Shown here in pieces: positions 25,331 through 32,923 of a stretch of 36,998 bases of DNA. This stretch comes from RGIG426 sp045598065 (GTDB lineage Bacteria; Bacillota; Clostridia; Oscillospirales; Acutalibacteraceae). The DNA lies in the NCBI GenBank assembly GCA_045598065.1, contig JAZLLJ010000065.1:1-36998 (forward strand), read 5' to 3'. Both the position numbers and the translations under genes were made by a program. The notes under the pieces were generated by a model, which ran no database searches, had not been told where the DNA came from, and saw only the letters and a program-made list of their open reading frames with translations. The stretch's first letter is position 1, and each line of letters starts with the position of its first letter.

Positions 25331-26268
25331 GTAACAACGCGAACAAAGTGAGACCCCCTCGCGGTGGCGGCGGAAGACTGATGACACGCCGCAACAACAC
25401 CGGTTGGGCATTCATTGCCCCGTTCCTTATCGGTTTCCTGCTGTTTTATGCCATTCCGCTCGGACAGTCGTTCGTTTACAGCTTCAGCACGATGAAACTG
25501 AACAGCGGCGGCGGTTATTTGTTGGAGTCGGAAGGCTGGGGAAACTACAACTACATCCTGTTTAAGGATCCGGGTTATATCACGAAACTGATGAACGCCG
25601 TGAAAAACATGGCGCTTGACACCATTATCGTGGTGCCGTTCAGCTTTTTCTCCGCTCTGATTTTGAGCCGTGAGTTCAAAGGCCGTGCGGCGGTTCGTGC
25701 AATCTTCTTCCTCCCGGTCGTCCTTTCTACCGGCGTTTTGGCGATGATGAACTCCAACTCGACGATGGACCAGTTGATGGCCCGTAGCGCTGCGGATGCC
25801 GCTAACGCTGTGGGAGGCAGTTTCTCCTCCTCTGAAATGATTAACACACTGCTGGAAGGCAGTATGCCGGAAAGTGTCATTACGTTTATGACGAACCTGA
25901 GCGGCAAGTTGTATGACGTTATCATCAAATCCGGTTTGCAGATCATTATGTTTATGAGTGGTTTGAATACCATTTCTCCTTCGCTGTATGAGTCCTCCAG
26001 CATTGAAGGCGCTACGGCTTGGGAAAACTTCTGGAAGATTACCTTCCCGATGTGCGGTCCGTATTTGTTGTTGAACGTGGTGTATACCATCATCGACTCG
26101 TTCACCAACATTTCGAACCCGATTATCAGCAATGTCACGGGTCAGTTGAAAGATCCGTCTCAATTCGGAATTGCGTGTGCTGAGGTGTGGGTGTACTTTA
26201 TCATTATCGGTGCGATCCTCGGCGTGGCATTCTCCTTGATGGCAAAGAGGGTGTTCTATCATGAGTAA
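25327..26268 (+). CDS. Sugar ABC transporter permease (second pair, MalF/UgpA type)
   Basis: A 313-residue permease. Six helices are predicted; the first starts after a Gly/Arg-rich cytoplasmic tail. A long polar segment between the helices (about 140-200, Ser/Asn/Ala-rich) is larger than in the first pair. The EAA loop is degenerate, ESSSIEGATAWENFWKITFP, in place of EAA.IDGA, so ATPase docking may differ. It overlaps the giant lipoprotein by four bases and its partner permease by eight. The AAAGGAGG ribosome site sits inside the lipoprotein gene end. Confidence 0.91.
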   Translation: MSNNANKVRPPRGGGGRLMTRRNNTGWAFIAPFLIGFLLFYAIPLGQSFVYSFSTMKLNSGGGYLLESEGWGNYNYILFKDPGYITKLMNAVKNMALDTIIVVPFSFFSALILSREFKGRAAVRAIFFLPVVLSTGVLAMMNSNSTMDQLMARSAADAANAVGGSFSSSEMINTLLEGSMPESVITFMTNLSGKLYDVIIKSGLQIIMFMSGLNTISPSLYESSSIEGATAWENFWKITFPMCGPYLLLNVVYTIIDSFTNISNPIISNVTGQLKDPSQFGIACAEVWVYFIIIGAILGVAFSLMAKRVFYHE

Positions 26269-27217
26269 TAATGAAATGGTACGTAAGAAACGCTCCTTCT
26301 TGGGCGGCTCTTACAAACGAAAACAATTGCTGGCAAAAGGTGCGGGCTTCTTGTTCCGCTTGGCCTTTATCGTCGGCGCATGCTTCCTCATCCTGCAACC
26401 GTTGCTGATGAAGATCTCGATTTCCTTCATGAGTGTTAAAGACGTCTACGACCAGACGGTAAAAGTTATTCCGAAAGTTTTTACCGTTTCCAACTATGCT
26501 GACGCTATTGTCATTTCGGATTTTTGGATGCACTTTAAGAACTCGCTTCTGCTGTGCCTCATCGCCGGCGTGACGCAGACCATTTCCTGCACGTTTGTCG
26601 GTTACGGCTTTGCCCGTTTCCACTTCAAAGGACGTGACCTGCTGTTCGTGTTGGTTATCATCTGTATGGTCGTTCCGCCTCAACTCGTGACCGTTCCTCA
26701 GCTGGTCAACTTCAGCGCGACCAAGATTAACGGTAGTGTGGTTCCGTTCTTCCTCCTCGGTATTACGGCGTGCGCGGCTCGCTGCGGACTGTATATTTAC
26801 CTTGTCCGTCAGTTCTTCCGCGGTATTCCGAAAGAGGTGGACGAGGCGGCAGCTATCGACGGTGCCGGTCCGTTCAAAACCTTCTTCTTCATTATGTTGC
26901 AATCGGCTGTACCGATTATGGTGACGGTGTTCCTGTTCGCCTTTGTGTGGCAGTGGGGTGAGACCGGATATACGGACTTGTTCTACAGAGGCAATACGTT
27001 GGCTCACATGCTGATGAACTTGCCGACGAAGTTGGGTGATGGCCTCGCTTCGGTTATGAACCAGATTAGCGTTATTCCGCAGCGTGATATGCCGGCATAC
27101 AAAGACATTATCACCTCGACGACAACGCTTATGTGCGTGGTGCCGCTGGTTATTCTGTATCTGTTCTCGCAGAAGTTCTTCATCCAGTCCATCGAGCGTA
27201 CCGGCATCGTCGGTTGA
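26261..27217 (+). CDS. Carbohydrate ABC transporter permease (second pair, MalG/UgpE type)
   Basis: A 318-residue CUT1 permease that closes the transport operon. The EAA loop is EAAAIDGAGPFKTFFFIMLQ. The N-terminal 25 residues are basic (VRKKRSFLGGSYKRKQLLAK), again longer than usual. The start ATG lies within the last eight bases of the upstream permease gene. A strong GC-rich hairpin follows 35 bases after the stop. As with the first pair, no ATP-binding subunit is encoded, so both pairs may share one MsmX/UgpC-like ATPase from elsewhere, as is common for Firmicutes CUT1 systems. Confidence 0.92.
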   Translation: MSNNEMVRKKRSFLGGSYKRKQLLAKGAGFLFRLAFIVGACFLILQPLLMKISISFMSVKDVYDQTVKVIPKVFTVSNYADAIVISDFWMHFKNSLLLCLIAGVTQTISCTFVGYGFARFHFKGRDLLFVLVIICMVVPPQLVTVPQLVNFSATKINGSVVPFFLLGITACAARCGLYIYLVRQFFRGIPKEVDEAAAIDGAGPFKTFFFIMLQSAVPIMVTVFLFAFVWQWGETGYTDLFYRGNTLAHMLMNLPTKLGDGLASVMNQISVIPQRDMPAYKDIITSTTTLMCVVPLVILYLFSQKFFIQSIERTGIVG

Positions 27218-27252
27218 TGGACACCCTGTAACAGGGATTTACGTACAAATAA

Positions 27253-27284
27253 GACCGCGCCCCAAGGTTGGGGCGCGGTCGTTT
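27253..27284 (+). terminator. Terminator of the transport operon
   Basis: GACCGCGCCCCAA (27253-27265) pairs perfectly with its complement at 27268-27280; the effective loop is about four bases. It is followed by GTTTG, a short T tract, so the stem carries most of the strength. Confidence 0.8.
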
Positions 27285-27331
27285 GTGCGGATTGCCGACC
27301 GAACGATGGCTTTCTAATTAGGTATGGAATA

Positions 27332-27354
27332 TATAATATACTTATTATACTTAA
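27332..27354 (+). promoter_or_regulatory. AT-rich repeat region upstream of the GH94 gene
   Basis: A TATAAT (27332-27337) leads into a tandem 9-base repeat TATACTTAT-TATACTTAA (27337-27354), inside an AT-rich block between the operon terminator and the GH94 gene. It may contain the promoter, with the repeat as operator half-sites, but no convincing -35 box was found. Confidence 0.4.
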
Positions 27355-27429
27355 TTATAAAACTATCGTTTTAGTTCGAAAAGGTGTCATTACTCCGTAA
27401 TCTACGACACTGTTAGGGGGAAACACGAT

Positions 27430-30060
27430 ATGCAATCAGAACTTTTCAAACGTCTGGACGTGCTGTCCGCTTCGTATGCGGCGGCAATGCGTGGGGAATA
27501 CGATGATAAAAAAATCCCGTCGGGATGCTATTACATCTCCAAACGCGATATTTTATCTCTTCCGCGTGATGACGGCGAAAACCGCTACGTCTACGGTAAC
27601 GACGGTTTCAACTTCTGGGCATACACGTCCGGCTATATGCATTGTAACGATGGTGCGTTCAGCCCGCTTTTGTACAGTGCCGAGGGACAGGAACCCCGTG
27701 CCGCCTGGTTTGTGGGCGTGAAAACGGAAGAGGGGTTAAAAACCTTCCCGGTGTTGGCGGTTCCGTATCAGGATGACGGCGTTACACGTTATACCGTGTT
27801 TAATTCCTCTTGTGTGACCTACGTGGCGGAAGCGTATGAAATGCGCTTTTCCGTGCGTGTGTTTACCACCAAAGACCGCAAAATGCTGTTCACCGCCACA
27901 GCGGAGAACTTGGGGGAGACGAAGAAAGAGTGCTATCTTGCTTCCTATTTCTGCCCCCATCTGGAATACACGCTCGGCGAATGCGGCGAAACCCGTTGGT
28001 TTAAAGAGATTCGCGTCGGTGAGAAACCGGCGGACGGGGGATTGTCTCCCTTTACCGCGCAAATTCGCGTAATGGTCAGCCGCACGAAAACGGTGAGCAA
28101 CTTCGGTACCTGGTCTCGCGCGTTCCAAATCGAAAACGGTAAACTGCTTTCCGCCGAGGAAAATACGTCCCGTTTCTCGGTTGTGGGCGGCGTTCACGGC
28201 AGTTTGCACAGTGCGTTTAAGTCGTTTGACGGTCACTGGAACAACGCGAAACACGTGACCGTGTTCAACGATGTGGGCGTATTCGCCGATTCGCTGACAA
28301 TGGAATTGGAAGCCGACGGCCGCGCTCGCTGTGATGCGCAGCTCATCTACACCATCCGTTGCGAAGATACCAAACCGCTTGACGAATTGCTTACTCACAA
28401 GGTGTCCGCCGACGAAACGGATGCCTATCTCGCCGCCATTGACGAGTTGGAGTCCTCGAAACACGACGATTTCGAGATGACGTTCTCCAATTTGCAGTCC
28501 GGCAATTTGACGGATGGCAAACTCAACCATTTCTTCGAGCATCTCAAAAAACAAATCGAATTTTGTGCTATGCTCAAAGGCTACGCCCAAACCGGCGCCG
28601 GATCGCTCATCGGTATCCGCGACGTGATGCAGGCGTTGGAAGCGTATCTCATCTGGCGGCCGGAAGATAGCCGCAAAAAGATTTTGGAGGCTATCAGTTT
28701 CACCGATCCCTCCGGTCGCTGTCCGCGGCAATATTCGTTGCCGGCGTATGAGGGCGATGTGCCGCGTATGGATGTGCGTCCTTTCATCGACCAGGGCGTG
28801 TGGGTGATTTCCACCATCGTTACGTATTTGAAATTTACCGGCGACTTCTCCATTTTGGATGAAGATTGCGGTTACTACGATATTCTCAACAAAAACCCCG
28901 GCGCACGGTTGACCGGCGAGGGCCTCGTGAAGAAGAGCGAGGAGCACGACACCGTGCTTGAGCACATGTTGCGCATCCTCGAATACCTCTTGCGCCAAAT
29001 CGACGAGGAAACCGGTTGTGTCCGCGTACTGTTCGGTGACTGGAACGATGCACTGGATGGTCTCGGCGTTTCCAAAGATCCGAATAAGGAGTATGGCTCC
29101 GGCGTTTCGGTGATGGCGTGCGCTCAAGTGTGGCAAAACCTCAACGAAATGATTGAATTGCTCGGCCGATTGGACGAGAAAGGGTATGCCGACCGTATCG
29201 AACGGTATAAAGCCGTTGCCGACCGTATGGAAAAAGGCTTGCGCGCCTACGGCGTGATTGAAAACGACAAAGGTGTGAAGCGCGTAATCCACGGTTGGGG
29301 CGATAATCGCGACTATCTGGTGGGCAGTTTCTGCGACCCCGACGGATTGGACCGTGTCAGCAGCACGTCGCTCGCCTTTTGGGTGATGACCGGACTCTTG
29401 AAAAAGGAGCCGTCCATTCGGCAACAGATTCGGGACGATTTGATGTCCCTTGACACCAAGTACGGTATTTTGACCTTTTCTCATCCTTTTGCAGAGGATT
29501 CTGTGGGCTTCGGCCGCATCAATAAGCTCCCTGCCGGTACCGCGGAGAACGGCGCTGTGTATGTTCACGCGTCGATGTTCGCGATTATGGCGCTGTTCCG
29601 TATGGGCTTCGCAGAAGACGGCTGGAAAGAGCTTGTAAAGGCATTGCCCATTACACACGAGTTCACCTCGCTGTCGCCGTTCGTGATGCCCAACTCCTAC
29701 GGCTATAATGCGAGCCTCAATATTGACGGCGATTCCATGAACGATTGGCAGACGGGCAGTTCTAACGTAACGATGAAGCTGTTTGTGCGCGATGTGCTCG
29801 GCGTCTGCCCCGAGTATGACGGGGTAGTTATTCGTCCGGCCGCCAAAGGACCGTTCGACGGTGTGGAGGGAAGAGTGCTCGTAAGGGGTAAACCCTTTAC
29901 AGTAAAAATTCGCCGCGTGGCAGGGGATAAAGCCCGTTTCTTCTTGGACGGCGTGGAGCAACCGTGTACGTTTGACGAAACTCTGCAAACGTGGAGTTTG
30001 TTTATCGAGAATGACAAAATCGAGAAAGGAGCCAGTGTCATCGCGGAACTTCCGCGTTGA
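27430..30060 (+). CDS. GH94-type glycoside phosphorylase
   Basis: An 876-residue enzyme of the GH94 (former GT36) family, which uses inorganic phosphate to split beta-glycosides, releasing sugar-1-phosphate without spending ATP. The N-terminal beta-sandwich domain (about 1-290) is followed by the (alpha/alpha)6 catalytic barrel. Family signatures are GDWNDALDGLG with predicted general acid D537, FIDQGVWVIST...TGDFSILDED, GRINKLPAGTAENGAVYVHA and SPFVMPNSYG. No signal peptide is present, so it acts in the cytoplasm on imported sugar. AGGGGG precedes the start. Sequence alone does not tell whether it takes cellobiose, laminaribiose, chitobiose or a beta-1,2-glucan. Its place after the transport operon supports the pairing of import and phosphorolysis. 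Confidence 0.9.
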   Translation: MQSELFKRLDVLSASYAAAMRGEYDDKKIPSGCYYISKRDILSLPRDDGENRYVYGNDGFNFWAYTSGYMHCNDGAFSPLLYSAEGQEPRAAWFVGVKTEEGLKTFPVLAVPYQDDGVTRYTVFNSSCVTYVAEAYEMRFSVRVFTTKDRKMLFTATAENLGETKKECYLASYFCPHLEYTLGECGETRWFKEIRVGEKPADGGLSPFTAQIRVMVSRTKTVSNFGTWSRAFQIENGKLLSAEENTSRFSVVGGVHGSLHSAFKSFDGHWNNAKHVTVFNDVGVFADSLTMELEADGRARCDAQLIYTIRCEDTKPLDELLTHKVSADETDAYLAAIDELESSKHDDFEMTFSNLQSGNLTDGKLNHFFEHLKKQIEFCAMLKGYAQTGAGSLIGIRDVMQALEAYLIWRPEDSRKKILEAISFTDPSGRCPRQYSLPAYEGDVPRMDVRPFIDQGVWVISTIVTYLKFTGDFSILDEDCGYYDILNKNPGARLTGEGLVKKSEEHDTVLEHMLRILEYLLRQIDEETGCVRVLFGDWNDALDGLGVSKDPNKEYGSGVSVMACAQVWQNLNEMIELLGRLDEKGYADRIERYKAVADRMEKGLRAYGVIENDKGVKRVIHGWGDNRDYLVGSFCDPDGLDRVSSTSLAFWVMTGLLKKEPSIRQQIRDDLMSLDTKYGILTFSHPFAEDSVGFGRINKLPAGTAENGAVYVHASMFAIMALFRMGFAEDGWKELVKALPITHEFTSLSPFVMPNSYGYNASLNIDGDSMNDWQTGSSNVTMKLFVRDVLGVCPEYDGVVIRPAAKGPFDGVEGRVLVRGKPFTVKIRRVAGDKARFFLDGVEQPCTFDETLQTWSLFIENDKIEKGASVIAELPR

Positions 30061-30072
30061 CCGAAACGACCT

Positions 30073-31056
30073 ATGAAAGACCAGTACGACTTAAAAGCGA
30101 GGGAGCTCCAATCCCGACCGGGTATTGCCGGCGAAGTGGACGGCAAAAAATTCGATATCGGTACGTGGTGGTGGCATCTGTCCGGCATCAAAGGCTTTGC
30201 CTGCGGTGTGGGGCATGAGCAAATTATGCGCCACCTCAAAAACAACCACGTGTCCGAGATTTACCTCGACGTGACCGGTATGTATGCCGACGGCGAGGTA
30301 GGGGATCCTCTCGGCGCCAGCTATTCGGATGTGCAGCGCTTTGTGGCGCGTTGCCGCGACCTCGGCATCCGCGTGTCGGCAATGACCGGCGTTTCTCGCG
30401 ACCGTTGCCGCCGCTGGATTGATCCGGACCGCCACTATCCCGAAATCGACAGCTTTATTGATTCCGTCGCGTTTTATAACGCGTTCTCCGAGCCGGAAGA
30501 GCGTTTTACCTCCGCTCACATCGACGTGGAACCGCACTCTATCTCCGACTTCAACGAACGCCGTCAGTACTATTTCCAACAATACGCGATTTTGATGCGC
30601 TACATCTCTCAGCGCCTGCACCATAACGGCCTCGAATTGGAAACCGACGTGTGCGGCGACTTGCGCGAGACGGATATCGTGAAAATCGGTCGCAAAGAGA
30701 TGAGCATCATCGACGTGGTGTTCCAAACCTGCGACACCGTCACCGTAATGGCGTATCGCCGTGAGGCGGCACGTCAAATGGTGTTTGGTACCGACCGCTA
30801 TATCCCGTATGCCAAGAAATACAACAAACGCTTGGTGGTTGGTTGCGAAACGATGTTGCCGTGCCTGGATTTGGCGATTGACGACATTCCGCCGCAGATT
30901 ACCTACTCTTCCGTCGGGCGCGACGTGATGCTCGAGGAGATGGATAAACTCCAACACATGCTTATGGAAACCGGTCTCGAACATTACGGTATCGCCGTCC
31001 ACCACGTGTACAGTTGGTACCAACTTTTCGAGAAAGCGGCATCCGGAATCGAGTGA
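30073..31056 (+). CDS. Uncharacterised TIM-barrel-like protein, possible glycosidase
   Basis: I do not recognise the family. The 327 residues show alternating strands and helices typical of a (beta/alpha)8 barrel. The strand ends are polar or aromatic: FDIGTWWWHLSG, EIYLDVTG, RVSAMTGVSRD, SAHIDVEPHS, LETDVCGDL, TVTVMAYRRE, RLVVGCETM and GIAVHHVYSWY. The pattern resembles retaining glycosidase barrels, with E153 in HIDVEPH and the Glu in GCETM as candidate acid residues; this is inference. There is no signal peptide. It begins 12 bases after the GH94 gene with no Shine-Dalgarno-like site, so it probably depends on coupling to that gene. It may act on the same substrate as the GH94 enzyme. Confidence 0.78.
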   Translation: MKDQYDLKARELQSRPGIAGEVDGKKFDIGTWWWHLSGIKGFACGVGHEQIMRHLKNNHVSEIYLDVTGMYADGEVGDPLGASYSDVQRFVARCRDLGIRVSAMTGVSRDRCRRWIDPDRHYPEIDSFIDSVAFYNAFSEPEERFTSAHIDVEPHSISDFNERRQYYFQQYAILMRYISQRLHHNGLELETDVCGDLRETDIVKIGRKEMSIIDVVFQTCDTVTVMAYRREAARQMVFGTDRYIPYAKKYNKRLVVGCETMLPCLDLAIDDIPPQITYSSVGRDVMLEEMDKLQHMLMETGLEHYGIAVHHVYSWYQLFEKAASGIE

Positions 31057-31125
31057 TTTTCGGAAATTTTTGGAGGATTTGGCTAAATAATTTATAAAAT
31101 CCGACAAAATTTTCAACATTTTCCC

Positions 31126-31154
31126 TTGACAAGAGTTGAAAATTAGAGTATATA
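31126..31154 (+). promoter_or_regulatory. Sigma-A promoter of the surface-protein cluster
   Basis: TTGACA (31126-31131) and TATATA (31149-31154) with a 17-base spacer. It gives a leader of about 115 bases that folds strongly (next entry). Confidence 0.82.
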
Positions 31155-31175
31155 TAAAATATAAATAGCGATTTT

Positions 31176-31263
31176 GCGGGCACTTTGGCTCCTTTTTCGG
31201 GATAATCCCCCGAAAGAGGTGTATTAAGTGACCGCTTAACCGATATAATCTTATCCCAAAGGA
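31176..31263 (+). promoter_or_regulatory. Structured 5' leader, candidate riboswitch or translational control element
   Basis: An outer stem GCGGGCACTT (31176-31185) with AAGTGACCGC (31226-31235) has one mismatch. It encloses an 11-base hairpin CCTTTTTCGGG (31191-31201) with CCCGAAAGAGG (31209-31219), one G-U pair. The hairpin loop and stem base GGGATAA (31199-31205) can pair perfectly with TTATCCC (31251-31257), which abuts the AAAGGAAGG ribosome site. This gives two alternative folds, or a pseudoknot that could hide the ribosome site. I do not recognise a known class. Confidence 0.6.
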
Positions 31264-31276
31264 AGGCGGTTTTTTT

Positions 31277-32788
31277 ATGAAGAAAACAGTCAGCATTGCT
31301 CTTTGCGTGGCGCTGATGGCCTCTGTGTTGCTGGTTATGCCGGTATCTGCCATCGACCCCACTGTCGTCCGTCCCGTTCAGTACACGTCCGTTGGCCCCA
31401 ATGACAGCGGCGCCCAAATCGTGTACAGAGAAACATTTGATAGTGTTTCGTCCCCTGAGGCGGCGGGGTATTTCCCCAGCTATCCGGATCTCCTAATCAA
31501 TGATAAAGCTTACCTTGTTGCTTCTTGTGATTTATCCCTCGTTTCCGGTCACTCCGGTAAAGGTCTTAAGGTTTCTAACCGTGATAAGATTTACGGAAAA
31601 ACGAGTGCTTCCGGTAAAACGAATCAGTTTGACCACAAAGGCGGCGAGTTCTCCTTTATACTCACCAACAACTATCCGAAAAAAGGTGCAGCCATAGAGT
31701 CTCCTTTTGCGACGGATAAGACTGGTTCGAAGAAATTGACCGCTTATGAGGCAATTTCCAACACCGGCGGCGGCAAAGACATCGGTGAGATTATCGGCAA
31801 GTACGTTGACGACACAAAAGATAAGAAGGACGTGTCCTTCTTCTTCTCGATGTGGGTGTATACCGACACCGCTCAAACCTTCTTGCCGAAAATCCAGTAC
31901 ATGGGCACCAACGAACTGTGGATTCCGGCGGATGACTACTGGGAGGTTCCGGCCAAGACTTGGACGCAGATCGGTGCCATCGTGGATGGCGGCAACACTT
32001 ATTACTGTTCCATGATCGGTGAGGGTGGCACCCGCTCCTACGGTATGTACGGTAGCACGACTATGACCACCGAAGCGAAATTCTGCATGGCGACCAAATC
32101 GAAGAACGCAGATGGTACTAACACCTTCACCAACGGTGACTACATCATTGACGATATCACCATTTGGAAAGTCTCCGACAAATCCAAATTGTATGATATG
32201 CAGTACAATATGAATAACGGCAAGACCTATTTCGGTCTTGATGGCTCGATTGAGATCGAAGATAACGACAGCAAAGAAAACATCAAATCCAAAAAACTCG
32301 TGAATGCGTACGACCATTCCGTTGTGGCCCCCACGAAAGCGTCCTCGAAACCCACCCAAAAACCGACGACTCCCACCAAAGCGCCGACCACCTCGGTGAA
32401 AGTGGTGAATAAGACCAACGCGGCCGGTCAAGTGGTCGGAACAGAGAAGGTTATCGTGACCGAAGCGGCGGCTACGGCTACCGGAACCGGAACCGGTACC
32501 GGTACCGGAACCGGAACCGGAACCGGAACGGAGACCGCTGTCGGCGGCACGGAAACGATTGCATCTTCCAACACCGAGACGACGGTGGCGGACGGTGAAG
32601 TCGATTCCAAGGATAAGAAAGACAAAGAAGCAAATGGCGATGCGGACGAAGAAGAAGGCGGCAACACTGGTCTTCTTATCGCCATCATCGCCGGCGGTGT
32701 CGCGTTGATCGCGGCAGCTGTTGCGGTGTACGTCGTTCTTACCAAGAAGAAAAAAGCGGGGGAAGCCCCCACGGATGATGCGGAATAA
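31277..32788 (+). CDS. Membrane-anchored CBM4/9-like carbohydrate-binding protein
   Basis: A 503-residue surface protein. A Sec signal ends near VSA-ID (about 25). Residues 50-330 show a jelly-roll binding module: HSGKGLKVSNR is the classic CBM4/9/22 motif, WIPADDYWEVPAKTWTQIGA gives aromatic binding-face candidates, and YIIDDITIWKV is the usual closing strand. A Thr/Lys/Pro-rich linker and eight TG dipeptides follow. An acidic stretch and one transmembrane helix (about 464-488) with a KKKK stop-transfer signal end the protein. The catalytic function is not apparent. It probably captures glycans at the membrane for the transport system. AAAGGAAGG precedes the ATG, in a leader that may hide it. 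Confidence 0.85.
   Translation: MKKTVSIALCVALMASVLLVMPVSAIDPTVVRPVQYTSVGPNDSGAQIVYRETFDSVSSPEAAGYFPSYPDLLINDKAYLVASCDLSLVSGHSGKGLKVSNRDKIYGKTSASGKTNQFDHKGGEFSFILTNNYPKKGAAIESPFATDKTGSKKLTAYEAISNTGGGKDIGEIIGKYVDDTKDKKDVSFFFSMWVYTDTAQTFLPKIQYMGTNELWIPADDYWEVPAKTWTQIGAIVDGGNTYYCSMIGEGGTRSYGMYGSTTMTTEAKFCMATKSKNADGTNTFTNGDYIIDDITIWKVSDKSKLYDMQYNMNNGKTYFGLDGSIEIEDNDSKENIKSKKLVNAYDHSVVAPTKASSKPTQKPTTPTKAPTTSVKVVNKTNAAGQVVGTEKVIVTEAAATATGTGTGTGTGTGTGTGTETAVGGTETIASSNTETTVADGEVDSKDKKDKEANGDADEEEGGNTGLLIAIIAGGVALIAAAVAVYVVLTKKKKAGEAPTDDAE
32480..32527 (+). repeat. Tandem hexanucleotide repeat (ACCGGW) encoding Thr-Gly
   Basis: Eight in-frame copies of ACCGGA or ACCGGT encode (Thr-Gly)8 in the linker of the CBM4/9-like protein. 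Slippage would change linker length in steps of two residues without a frameshift. Confidence 0.9.
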
Positions 32789-32803
32789 GATTCGCTGAAT
32801 CCT

Positions 32804-32886
32804 GCGGAACACGTTCCGCCCCAAAGTTGTGTTCGATTGTTCGTAGGCGGCAGGGTAGTGCCACACCTCTGCCGACTGCGACGAAC
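32804..32886 (+). other. Inverted repeats between the CBM-like and dockerin genes
   Basis: GCGGAACACGTTCCGC (32804-32819) is a perfect palindrome shortly after the upstream stop. A second element has an outer stem GTTCGT (32839-32844) and ACGAAC (32881-32886) with an inner stem CGGCAG (32848-32853) and CTGCCG (32869-32874), extended by GGT/ACC. No T run follows, so this may be a processing or regulatory structure and not a plain terminator. Confidence 0.55.
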
Positions 32887-32923
32887 AGAAGATAGTAAAA
32901 TAAACAAATAGGAGGAGATACCC

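Noticed and set aside
23948..25411. A 487-codon minus-strand frame
   Set aside because: Antisense to the giant lipoprotein gene; same shadow composition.
27240..27310. A tRNA-like GC-rich fold after the last permease
   Set aside because: Only a single hairpin is present; there are no D, anticodon or T arms.
27736..29988. A 750-codon minus-strand frame
   Set aside because: It is antisense to the GH94 gene, whose motifs are unmistakable. The His/Val/Arg-rich composition is typical of complement frames.
31176..31263. Assignment of the leader to the c-di-GMP-II riboswitch
   Set aside because: A short GGGCACTT stem resembles part of that class, but I could not find its other conserved segments, so it is reported only as an unclassified structured leader.
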